This document shows positions 1-8,465 of a stretch of DNA of 9,653 nt, in pieces. The stretch is from positions 1 through 9,653 of the forward strand of contig RFJV01000002.1 of NCBI GenBank assembly GCA_003694775.1, in the 5' to 3' direction. The DNA comes from Chloroflexota bacterium. Lineage in GTDB: Bacteria > Chloroflexota > Anaerolineae > 4572-78 > J111. Each line of letters starts with the position of its first letter. The stretch's first letter is position 1. The notes below the pieces were generated by a model. The model was not told where the DNA came from. It made no database searches and saw only the letters and a list, made by a program, of their open reading frames with translations. The translations under genes and the position numbers were made by a program.

Positions 1-2690
<2,690 letters not shown>

Positions 2691-2781
2691 TGCTCTCCAG
2701 GCAGGGATGGGAGGATTAGAGAGGAGAAGAATTAATCTCCGCCGCTCCAATCTCCTGATACCAACAATTCACTGCCCGGAA

Positions 2782-2810
2782 ATTATAGCAGGACGGCAGG
2801 AGGACAACAA
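2782..2810 (-). promoter_or_regulatory. Candidate promoter of the penicillin-binding protein gene
   Basis: On the minus strand an extended -10 (TGCTATAAT, hexamer at 2787-2782) lies 17 bp downstream of a weak -35 (TTGTTG, 2810-2805). The implied leader to ATG 2690 is about 85 nt. The -35 overlaps the end of the infA terminator T-run, so the PBP gene probably starts its own transcript. The -10 is convincing. The -35 matches only three of six consensus bases. Confidence 0.5.
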
Positions 2811-2835
2811 AAAAAGGGTATAATCCGCTATACCC
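2809..2835 (-). terminator. Rho-independent terminator of infA
   Basis: Read on the minus strand, a 7-bp stem (GGGTATA / TATACCC, arms 2835-2829 and 2822-2816, loop of 6) is followed by seven T's (2815-2809). It lies about 57 nt after the infA stop and separates that gene from the PBP gene downstream. The stem is short and partly A/T, so termination may be incomplete. Confidence 0.75.
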
Positions 2836-2892
2836 CCGTGAAATATGTGCAGACGTGGCAGAAATTTACTTCCTCAGCTTGCAGACGGTCTA

Positions 2893-3126
2893 TCAGCGCG
2901 GCTTTTTATACCGGTAAACAATGCGGCCCCGTTCCAGGTCGTAGGGGGACAGCTCCACCCGGACGCGGTCACCCAGCAAAACGCGGATGTAGTACTTGCG
3001 CATTTTGCCGGACAGGTAGGCCAGCACGGTATGTCCGTTTTCCAGCTCAACTTTGAAGCTGGTGTTGGGCAAAGCCTCTACGATTTTACCGTCGAGAATA
3101 AGTTTTTCTTCTGTTGCTTCAGTCAT
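2893..3126 (-). CDS. infA: Translation initiation factor IF-1
   Basis: IF-1 is the S1-like OB-fold factor that occupies the A site of the 30S subunit during initiation and cooperates with IF-2 and IF-3. At 77 residues it is close to the usual 71-75. The family core is clear: a [19 protein letters not shown] segment near residues 14-32, SGKMRK (39-44), the [13 protein letters not shown] segment and the basic C-terminal [11 protein letters not shown]. Small departures from the common sequence are AYLSGK where AHISGK is usual, and LLGD where LPGD or LTGD is usual. AGGAG stands 6 bases before the ATG, with a strong promoter upstream and a hairpin terminator downstream, so the gene is transcribed alone. 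In many bacteria infA lies in the spc ribosomal-protein operon near secY, adk, map and rpmJ; none of these is here, so this may be a relocated or second copy. Confidence 0.96.
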   Translation of the reverse strand: MTEATEEKLILDGKIVEALPNTSFKVELENGHTVLAYLSGKMRKYYIRVLLGDRVRVELSPYDLERGRIVYRYKKPR

Positions 3127-3173
3127 ACAAACTCCTCATACTACTTTAAATATAGTTAATCAATGCGTTGCAT

Positions 3174-3202
3174 ATTTTAGCAGAGTGGTATATCCTTGTC
3201 AA
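3174..3202 (-). promoter_or_regulatory. Near-consensus sigma-70-type promoter of infA
   Basis: On the minus strand a perfect TTGACA (-35, 3202-3197) is separated by exactly 17 bp from TAAAAT (-10, 3179-3174). A TG extension precedes the -10 (TGCTAAAAT). Transcription should start near 3167, giving a leader of about 40 nt that carries the AGGAG ribosome binding site. This is the strongest promoter match seen in the window, which fits a housekeeping translation factor. Confidence 0.8.
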
Positions 3203-3258
3203 AAGGTGGCAGAACGGCGGGTGTGTTTCAAATTTCTGACGAGTTCTGTTGTTTTTTG

Positions 3259-3346
3259 GCCGTCCACGAATACAGCACGAAATTACGAAAATTCGTTCAT
3301 CCGTCCATTCGTAAATTCGTCTATTCGTGAAAATTTCGTGGACGGC
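3259..3346. repeat. Nested palindrome containing five tandem ATTCGTNN octamers
   Basis: A perfect 12-bp inverted repeat (GCCGTCCACGAA at 3259-3270, TTCGTGGACGGC at 3335-3346) encloses 64 bp. Inside, five 8-bp units run head to tail at 3291-3330 with consensus ATTCGTNN (one unit is ATCCGTCC). The left half carries inverted copies, and the inner pairs CACGAA 3276-3281 with TTCGTG 3324-3329 and TACGAA 3284-3289 with TTCGTA 3308-3313 would let it fold as a branched hairpin or cruciform. It sits between two divergent promoters (infA and the 3460 gene) and has no T-run suggesting a terminator. No transposase is nearby. Confidence 0.8.
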
Positions 3347-3389
3347 TCCGGTTGTCAAAAAAATGAAACCCATCCGTGCCCCCACTTTC

Positions 3390-3419
3390 TTGGGAAACGG
3401 CAGTGAAATGTGCTATAAT
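3390..3419 (+). promoter_or_regulatory. Extended -10 promoter for the membrane protein-rdgB operon
   Basis: TGCTATAAT (3411-3419) is a perfect -10 hexamer with the TG extension. A weak -35, TTGGGA (3390-3395), lies 18 bp upstream. The predicted start near 3426 leaves a leader of about 34 nt before the TTG start at 3460. Upstream ATG codons in the same frame, such as 3376, lie before this promoter and would not be in the transcript, which supports the downstream TTG start. Confidence 0.7.
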
Positions 3420-3459
3420 CCGACCGTTCAAGATTTTTGTGCAAGAAAAGGAGACGCCA

Positions 3460-4131
3460 TTGAGCCAGTATTATTCACAACCCACATCTCCCATGTATCC
3501 GCCGGGACCTCCCGAAGAGGAATACTACGACGACGCGGATTACGAATACGATGACGATGAATACTACGATGAGGAGGACGAAGACAATCCCTGGCTGAAG
3601 CGGGGAATCATCTTCCTCGGCGGCTGTCTGGTGCTTCTGGCATGTCTGGGGTGCTGTGTGCTTTTGCTGGTTCTGCTCTGGTTTGTCGACCCGACCCAGG
3701 GCCTGCTGGCAACACCTATCCCCGGCAGTGACATTGGCCTGTCGCTGGATGCTCCGGCCTATTCCAACGAGTCGGTGGTGAATGAGCAGAAGGTCAAGCT
3801 GACCATTCTGGAACTCTACCGCGACGCTTCTGTGCCGGCTATCCCCCCGCAGGAAGACCGGGAAGTCATCATCATCACGGTGGAGCTGGTCAACCTGGGG
3901 GACGAAGATGTCAATTTTAACGAACGGGATTTTGCCCTGCTGAATCTGGCCGAAGAAGCCTATCTGCCCACGCCCGGTGCAATTGATGGCGCGCTGGGCC
4001 GCGGCATTCTGCCCCCGGATTCCGGTCTGGAAGGCCGGCTGGTCTTTGAGGTGGCCCGCGGGGAGCAGGGGCTGACCTTGCGCTGGGATGGCGGCCCGGA
4101 CGCCGAACCCCGTTTCATTGCCCTGGAGTAG
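3460..4131 (+). CDS. Single-pass membrane protein with acidic Tyr-rich tail and a predicted extracytoplasmic beta domain
   Basis: Function unknown. The start is TTG 3460, chosen because AAAAGGAG (3446-3453) stands 6 bases before it and the promoter -10 lies at 3414; the longer reading from ATG 3376 has neither. The 223-residue product begins with a Pro-rich stretch (8-18), then a very acidic, Tyr-rich run (19-42). K47-R48 precede one hydrophobic membrane segment (about 49-76, with four Cys: 56, 62, 65, 66). Residues about 100-223 alternate hydrophobic strands (KLTILELYRD, EVIIITVELVNLGDEDV, GLEGRLVFEVA) in the manner of Ig-like DUF4352 domains, which I infer only from the strand pattern. The positive charge is C-terminal to the acidic tail, so the tail is probably cytoplasmic and the beta domain outside. 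The stop TAG overlaps the GTG start of rdgB by one base, implying translational coupling. Confidence 0.85.
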   Translation: MSQYYSQPTSPMYPPGPPEEEYYDDADYEYDDDEYYDEEDEDNPWLKRGIIFLGGCLVLLACLGCCVLLLVLLWFVDPTQGLLATPIPGSDIGLSLDAPAYSNESVVNEQKVKLTILELYRDASVPAIPPQEDREVIIITVELVNLGDEDVNFNERDFALLNLAEEAYLPTPGAIDGALGRGILPPDSGLEGRLVFEVARGEQGLTLRWDGGPDAEPRFIALE

Positions 4132-4748
4132 TGCCGGTGACGGTCCGATTACTGATTGCCAGCAACAACCAGGACAAAATCCGGGAGTTCCGGGAGATTT
4201 TTGCCGACCTGCCGCTCACGCTGACCCATCCCGCCGCGGAAGGATTAACCCTGGAGCCGGAGGAAACCGGCCAGACCTTCACCGAGAACGCCATCATCAA
4301 GGCGATGGCCTTTGCCCGCGCCACCGGACTGCTGACGCTGGCAGACGATTCCGGCCTGGAGGTCGATGCCCTGGGCGGCGAGCCGGGGGTCCATTCGGCC
4401 CGCTACTGCGGTACGGCCAAAGATGACCACGCAGGCCGCTACCGGCTTGTTCTGCAGAAGCTGGCCGAGTCCGGCGTGCCCTGGGAACAGCGAACCGCCC
4501 GCTACCGCTGTGTGGTGGCCGTCGCTGTGGGCGACCGGCTGGTGGGTACAGTGGAAGGAACGGTGGAGGGATACATCGCCTACCAGCCCAAAGGCTCCGG
4601 CGGATTTGGCTACGACCCGGTTTTCTATGTACCGGAGTACAACTGCACTATGGCCGAACTGACCCCGGCCCAGAAGCATGCCATCAGCCACCGCGGCCGG
4701 GCGGCGCGAGCGGCCATTCCCCTGCTCCGGCAGGCATTGGGCCTGTAG
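4131..4748 (+). CDS. rdgB: dITP/XTP pyrophosphatase (RdgB/HAM1 family)
   Basis: This cytoplasmic housecleaning enzyme hydrolyses non-canonical purine triphosphates (XTP, ITP, dITP) to monophosphates and pyrophosphate, keeping them out of DNA and RNA. The 205-residue length is typical. Family motifs are intact: SNNQDK (11-16, phosphate-binding Lys16), TFTENAIIKA (49-58), ADDSGLEVDALGG (71-83, with the catalytic Asp pair), GSGGFGYDP (155-163) and SHRGRA (186-191). The start is GTG 4131, overlapping the upstream stop by one base; GTG 4137, two codons later, is equally possible. No separate ribosome binding site stands out, so it is probably translated by coupling to the membrane protein before it. 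A strong terminator follows at once. Identity is secure; the reason for pairing with the upstream membrane protein is unknown. Confidence 0.97.
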   Translation: MPVTVRLLIASNNQDKIREFREIFADLPLTLTHPAAEGLTLEPEETGQTFTENAIIKAMAFARATGLLTLADDSGLEVDALGGEPGVHSARYCGTAKDDHAGRYRLVLQKLAESGVPWEQRTARYRCVVAVAVGDRLVGTVEGTVEGYIAYQPKGSGGFGYDPVFYVPEYNCTMAELTPAQKHAISHRGRAARAAIPLLRQALGL

Positions 4749-4752
4749 TATC

Positions 4753-4784
4753 AAGGGCGACCCGCCGCTACGGGTCGCCCTTTT
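4753..4784 (+). terminator. Rho-independent terminator after rdgB
   Basis: A perfect 10-bp GC-rich stem (GGGCGACCCG 4755-4764 and CGGGTCGCCC 4771-4780) with a 6-base loop is followed by TTTT, then GCGTTT. It starts 6 bases after the rdgB stop. The other strand has only two T's after the stem, so it should act mainly on plus-strand transcripts. Confidence 0.85.
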
Positions 4785-4876
4785 GCGTTTATTTTGCCAG
4801 CGGCCCCGGTTCGGCCAGCAGACCGGAGAGCGTTTGCAGAAATTCCGCGGCCGGCGCGCCATCCACCAGGGTAAAC

Positions 4877-6157
4877 CTACTCCAGCGACAGCTCCTCCGC
4901 TGGCGGGCGTTTTTCCAGCGTTACGGTGACCGTCATTTTGTCTTTGCCGCCGCGCAGGATTTCCAGCTCCACTTTCTGGCCGGGCCGGGTTTCCAGCATC
5001 AGGTAGGCAATCAGGTCGTCCATGCCGTATACCGGCTGGCCGTCGATAGCGGTGATAATGTCGCCGCCTACTTCCACCTCGATGCCGTCTTGCCGGACTA
5101 CCTTATCCGCCCCTTGCAGACCGGCCTTTTCTGCTGGCCCATCCTTGGCGACATTGATAACCAGCGCGCCGTGCATATTGGCCGGCAGGTCCATCAGGCT
5201 GGCAACGTCCGGGGTGACGGTTCTGCCGGTAATGCCCAGCCAGGCATACTCGTACCGCTCACCTTTGATGAGGGTGGGCACCACCTGTTTGGCGATGTTC
5301 ACCGGGATGGCAAAGCCAATGCCGGAACTGCCGCCGGTGCGGTCGCTGATAATCTGGGCATTAATCCCGATAACCTCGCCCTGCCGGTTCAAAAGCGGGC
5401 CGCCGGAGTTACCCGGATTAATCGGCGCGTCGGTCTGGATGACCTCCGGAATGGAGAACGGTGTGTTCCCGCTCCGGATGGTGCGCCCCACCGCGCTGAC
5501 TATGCCGCTGGTCATAGTAAATTCCTGCCCAAACGGGTTGCCAATGGCAACCGCCAACTGCCCGACCTGCAGGGCGTCGCTATCGCCCAGCGGCAGGGGG
5601 GTGAGCCGGTCTGCCGGCAGGTCTACCTGGATGACCGCCAGGTCGGCGTCGGGGTCTGTGCCCAGCAGGGTGGCTTCGACCGCGGTATCGTCGGCAAAGA
5701 AGACCTCAATGGTTTCGGCATCGGCTACAACGTGGTAGTTGGTGACAATATGTCCCTCTTTGTCCCACACAAAACCGGAACCTTCACCAAAACCAAAGAA
5801 TTCATCGGGATTTTCCGGGTCGTCAGGCGAGGGGAGGAACGGATGCAGGTCGGGCAGGCCGGGCAGGCCGGTGTCCACTTTGGTCTTGACCTCAATCCGG
5901 ACCACCGAGGGGGTGGTTTGCCGGTACAGGTCAATCAGTGCCTGTTCGTAGGCCGCGAGGGGGTCTCCCTGAACGGCGGGGACCGCTTCTGGCTGGGCCA
6001 CCGCCGCGGCCGGCGGAGAGACCGGTGACGCCTGGGCATTATTGAGCACATAGGGGGCCAGAATCAGCCCGCCGGCAAAGGTCGCCCCTAACAGCAGTAA
6101 CAGCAGAATGATAATGGCTCCGCCGACCAGCAGGGAGCCGGACCAACGTTGATTCAT
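4877..6157 (-). CDS. htrA: HtrA/DegP-family serine protease, membrane anchored, one PDZ domain
   Basis: HtrA proteases degrade or refold damaged envelope proteins. The 426-residue product has one N-terminal hydrophobic segment (about 11-38) with few basic residues before it, acting as a signal anchor. An Ala/Pro-rich linker (about 41-63) follows, then a trypsin-like domain with the complete triad: His142 (TNYHVV), Asp172 (DADLAVI) and Ser251 (GNSGGPL). GNPFG (207-211) and the QTDAPINPGNSGGP stretch are typical. The loop before the His strand (about 95-123) is long and acidic or Pro-rich. The single PDZ domain (about 302-415) carries an insert after KAGL that ends in GGDIITAIDGQPV (364-376). 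One PDZ makes it more DegS- or HhoA-like than DegP-like. AGGTG lies 5 bases before the ATG. It is convergent with rdgB and divergent from the PD40 lipoprotein gene; no clear promoter was recognised. Confidence 0.96.
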   Translation of the reverse strand: MNQRWSGSLLVGGAIIILLLLLLGATFAGGLILAPYVLNNAQASPVSPPAAAVAQPEAVPAVQGDPLAAYEQALIDLYRQTTPSVVRIEVKTKVDTGLPGLPDLHPFLPSPDDPENPDEFFGFGEGSGFVWDKEGHIVTNYHVVADAETIEVFFADDTAVEATLLGTDPDADLAVIQVDLPADRLTPLPLGDSDALQVGQLAVAIGNPFGQEFTMTSGIVSAVGRTIRSGNTPFSIPEVIQTDAPINPGNSGGPLLNRQGEVIGINAQIISDRTGGSSGIGFAIPVNIAKQVVPTLIKGERYEYAWLGITGRTVTPDVASLMDLPANMHGALVINVAKDGPAEKAGLQGADKVVRQDGIEVEVGGDIITAIDGQPVYGMDDLIAYLMLETRPGQKVELEILRGGKDKMTVTVTLEKRPPAEELSLE

Positions 6158-6339
6158 TCCAGCACCTCGGTTTCTGTAACTTGCAATTTAAGCCGTTTTG
6201 ACTACTCTATCCCTATACTCTAGCAAGGGTTGATTAGAATCAGCTTAAGACAGCGGCTGAACATCAACCCGGAGGCGGGCCTGACAGAACACCCTGTCCG
6301 CTTCCGGTTGGTGCGGCAATAAATTCAATGAGGTGAAGA
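6158..6339. promoter_or_regulatory. Divergent intergenic region between htrA and the lipoprotein gene, with an interrupted inverted repeat
   Basis: Both flanking genes start from this 182-bp spacer, so it must hold two promoters, but no pair of -35 and -10 boxes with good spacing could be assigned on either strand. It contains an 8-bp inverted repeat (GGGTTGAT 6227-6234 and ATCAACCC 6263-6270) enclosing a smaller one (CAGC 6241-6244, GCTG 6256-6259). This could be an operator or a leader hairpin of the plus-strand gene; its function is not shown by sequence alone. Confidence 0.4.
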
Positions 6340-7368
6340 ATGAAAAGATGGTTGGTAGTTGTATTATTATCCTCCGTCCTGCTGGCGGGGTGTCAGTTCA
6401 GGCCGGTTGTGCCCGACCGGCCCGTGCGGATAGCCTTTATGAGCGACCGGGACGGTTCCTTTGCCGTCTATCTGATAAACCGCGACGGCAGTAACGCGGT
6501 CAGCCTGACGCCGGGCGAGGGGGTCAACAGCGGTTTGCCGCACTGGTCACCGGCGGCGGGATTGCTGACCTACATTACAGACCAGGGCAAAGAAACACTG
6601 GTCGTTGAAGCGGTAGACCTGGCCGGGCAGAACAGCCGGGTGCTGGCCGAAGAGCCGCCGGCCAATGCCTCTCCGCCAATCTGGTCGCCAACCGGGGAAT
6701 GGATTGCTTTCAGCAGTGGTCTGCCCGGCGGCAGTGTGGATGTGTACCTGCTCAATGCGGCTTCGGGGGAGGTGGTCAACCTGACCGACAGCCCCTCGCA
6801 GGATGAATTTGCCGCCTGGTCGCCGGATGGCCGGGAAATCCTGTTTACTTCTGACCGGGATGAAACGCTGGCAATCTATAAGATGAGCGTGGAGGGCGGC
6901 GAACCGGTCCGCCTGACCGAGGTGGAATCTGCCGCGGCCGCGCCGGAATGGTCGCCGGACGGGAGCAAAATCGCCTTTATGACCAACCGGGACGAGGATG
7001 TGGAAATCTACGTGATGGACGCCGATGGCGGCAACCCGGTACGGTTGACGGAAAGCGAAGGCTTCGATGGCTTCCCCCACTGGTCGCCCGATGGGACGAA
7101 AATTGCCTTTGTTTCCGGGCGGGATGGTGATGCGGAAATCTACCTGATGAACAGCGACGGGTCGGAGGTGGTCAACCTGACCAACAGCCCTCAAAGCCAG
7201 GAATCCATCCAGGGCGATTTTTCCTGGTCGCCGGATGGCCGGCAAATCCTGTTCCACACCGACCGCGACGGCAATATGGAAGTCTACGTGATGAATGCCG
7301 ACGGCAGTAATCCCACCAACATTTCCAACAGTCCCGCCACCGATTTTGCCTCGGTGTGGGTGAAATAA
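6340..7368 (+). CDS. TolB-like PD40 beta-propeller lipoprotein (seven blades)
   Basis: A 342-residue exported lipoprotein. The N-terminus has K2-R3, a hydrophobic core and a lipobox LLAGC ending in Cys18, so it should be lipid-anchored outside the membrane. The rest is PD40/WD40-like repeats. Trp residues of the WSPDG-type signature recur at 69, 115, 160, 204, 248 and 296, with a last Trp at 340, spaced 44-48 residues. Blade strands read like KIAFMTNRDEDVEIYVMDADGG. The first strand (RIAFMSDRDG, from residue 30) and last (ASVWVK) each supply half a blade, which implies a seven-bladed ring closed by a 'velcro' strand. Full TolB has an extra N-terminal domain and acts with Pal; neither that domain nor tol genes are seen, so a Tol role is not supported. 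Such propellers usually bind proteins or glycans. AGGTG stands 4 bases before the ATG. Confidence 0.93.
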   Translation: MKRWLVVVLLSSVLLAGCQFRPVVPDRPVRIAFMSDRDGSFAVYLINRDGSNAVSLTPGEGVNSGLPHWSPAAGLLTYITDQGKETLVVEAVDLAGQNSRVLAEEPPANASPPIWSPTGEWIAFSSGLPGGSVDVYLLNAASGEVVNLTDSPSQDEFAAWSPDGREILFTSDRDETLAIYKMSVEGGEPVRLTEVESAAAAPEWSPDGSKIAFMTNRDEDVEIYVMDADGGNPVRLTESEGFDGFPHWSPDGTKIAFVSGRDGDAEIYLMNSDGSEVVNLTNSPQSQESIQGDFSWSPDGRQILFHTDRDGNMEVYVMNADGSNPTNISNSPATDFASVWVK

Positions 7369-7370
7369 AA

Positions 7371-7409
7371 AAGGCCGGCCCGGAGACTGTCTCCGGGCCG
7401 GTGTCTTTT
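7371..7409. terminator. Bidirectional terminator between the lipoprotein gene and the hsp20 operon
   Basis: A perfect 12-bp GC-rich stem (CCGGCCCGGAGA 7375-7386, TCTCCGGGCCGG 7390-7401) with a 3-base loop lies between convergent genes. On the minus strand it is followed by CC and then a run of six or more T's (complement of the A-run before 7373), a strong signal for the hsp20 operon. On the plus strand it is followed by TGTCTTTT, a weaker one for the lipoprotein gene. Confidence 0.85.
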
Positions 7410-7447
7410 GGGTTGAGGCTCAAGGAGGATACGTGAAAAGGTGAAGC

Positions 7448-7867
7448 TCAGGCGGCCTTGACGGTAATCTTCCGGGCTTTGGCCGGGCCGGCTTTGGGCA
7501 GGCGCAGGCGCAGAACGCCGTTCTTTACCGTGGCCTCGATGTTGTCCTGGTCAATCAGGTTGGAGAGGGTGAAACTGCGCTGGTAATCGCCCACCTCGTA
7601 CTCGGCGTAAGACAGGCTGTAGTTTTCCGGGATGTTCGGTTCCACGTAGCCGTTGATGGTCAGGACGTTCTTTTCCAGCAGAATCTCCACCGAGTTTTCA
7701 TCCACCCCCGGCATATCGGCCACGATGTAGATGTCCTCGTTGGTTTCGTAGATGTCGGCGCGGGGGATGTACACTTTCTTATCGCGGGTGCGTTCGGCCT
7801 CACTCATCGAAGTGACTTCCTGCTTCTCCGTATCCTGAACCTGCAGTTCCTGGGTTACTTCTGCCAT
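7448..7867 (-). CDS. Small heat-shock protein, Hsp20/alpha-crystallin family (second gene of pair)
   Basis: An ATP-independent holdase that binds unfolding proteins in the cytoplasm. The 139-residue product has a polar, Glu/Thr-rich N-terminal arm (1-30) without the aromatic helix of its neighbour, then an alpha-crystallin domain (about 36-125). Visible landmarks are ADMPGVD (50-56), the EKNVLTING strand (65-73) and GVLRLRLPK (117-125). The tail ends with an I-x-V motif (ITV 134-136) of the kind that docks into a neighbouring subunit. AAAGGAGG lies about 8 bases before the ATG. It follows the other hsp20 gene by 49 bp with no terminator or promoter seen between, so the two are probably co-transcribed. 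The sequence differs clearly from its partner, so this is not a recent duplication. Confidence 0.95.
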   Translation of the reverse strand: MAEVTQELQVQDTEKQEVTSMSEAERTRDKKVYIPRADIYETNEDIYIVADMPGVDENSVEILLEKNVLTINGYVEPNIPENYSLSYAEYEVGDYQRSFTLSNLIDQDNIEATVKNGVLRLRLPKAGPAKARKITVKAA

Positions 7868-7916
7868 GGCGACTCGCCTCCTTTGCTGAAAATTTTCAAT
7901 CGATAGACACCTTTGC

Positions 7917-8369
7917 TCATCCGGCCTTAATGGCGATTTTCCTGGGCTTGTCCGCTTCGGCGCGCGGCAGAGAAATCTGCAGGACGCCTTTATCGAAGAC
8001 GGCTTCCACCTTGTCCGCGTCTACCCGGAACGGAAGCTGGAAGGTGCGGGTAAAGCGGCCAAAGTTCCGCTCGCGGCGGTGGTACTTTTCGCCCTGCTTC
8101 AGCTCGTCCGGGCGGCGAGCGCCGCTGACGGTCAGGGTATCGTTCACCACGGAAATGTCGATGTCTTCCGGCTCAACGCCGGGCAGTTCTGCTGTGACCA
8201 CCACCCCTTCGTTGTTGGTCCACACATTCATTGCCGGGTAGCTGGCCGGGCGATGGAGACGGGGTTCGGCCATGTTAGACAGCAACCGCTCCATCTCGCG
8301 CTGGAACCGCTCCATTTCGCGCCAGGGACCGCGAGCACCGTACCGGTCGAACATTCCTCTGTACATCAT
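7917..8369 (-). CDS. Small heat-shock protein, Hsp20/alpha-crystallin family (first gene of pair)
   Basis: Same family role as its neighbour. The 150-residue product has an N-terminal amphipathic arm rich in Met, Phe, Arg and Glu (WREMERFQREMERLL, 16-30), which in this family drives oligomerisation and client binding. The alpha-crystallin domain runs about 46-138, with AELPGVEPEDI (60-70), RNFGRFTRTFQLP (101-113) and GVLQISLP (128-135). It ends with the I-x-I docking motif IAI (145-147). The start is ATG 8369, preceded by a perfect AAAGGAGGT with a 5-base spacer; ATG 8366 is the next codon. No CIRCE element or clear heat-shock promoter was found upstream, where a short tandem repeat array lies about 100 bp away. 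Confidence 0.96.
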   Translation of the reverse strand: MMYRGMFDRYGARGPWREMERFQREMERLLSNMAEPRLHRPASYPAMNVWTNNEGVVVTAELPGVEPEDIDISVVNDTLTVSGARRPDELKQGEKYHRRERNFGRFTRTFQLPFRVDADKVEAVFDKGVLQISLPRAEADKPRKIAIKAG

Positions 8370-8465
8370 AGTCTACCTCCTTTATCGTCAATCCAAATCA
8401 AAATGATACCTGCACAGTCAGCCTTGATTCGGGGCTATCTTTGGAGTTATTTTGGGACAGGTCCT

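Noticed and set aside
2819..2824. TATAAT on the plus strand as a promoter -10
   Set aside because: It lies inside the stem-loop of the infA terminator and no plus-strand gene follows.
3376..3459. ATG 3376 as the start of the acidic-tailed membrane protein
   Set aside because: It lies upstream of the promoter -10 at 3414-3419, lacks a ribosome binding site, and the intervening codons do not look like protein.
4245..4862. Minus-strand 205-codon frame opposite rdgB
   Set aside because: rdgB on the plus strand carries every family motif; the opposite frame is a shadow with no recognisable features.
5022..6028. Plus-strand reading frames (5022-5738, 5090-6028) opposite htrA
   Set aside because: The minus-strand frame has the complete His-Asp-Ser triad and PDZ domain; the plus-strand frames show no domain or plausible ribosome binding site.
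6547..7257. Minus-strand frame opposite the PD40 lipoprotein
   Set aside because: Its apparent repeats mirror the periodic propeller repeats of the true gene on the other strand.
7422..7444. AAGGAGG followed by GTG on the plus strand, like a gene start
   Set aside because: The frame reads GTG AAA AGG TGA, only three codons, and runs into the 3' end of the hsp20 gene on the other strand.
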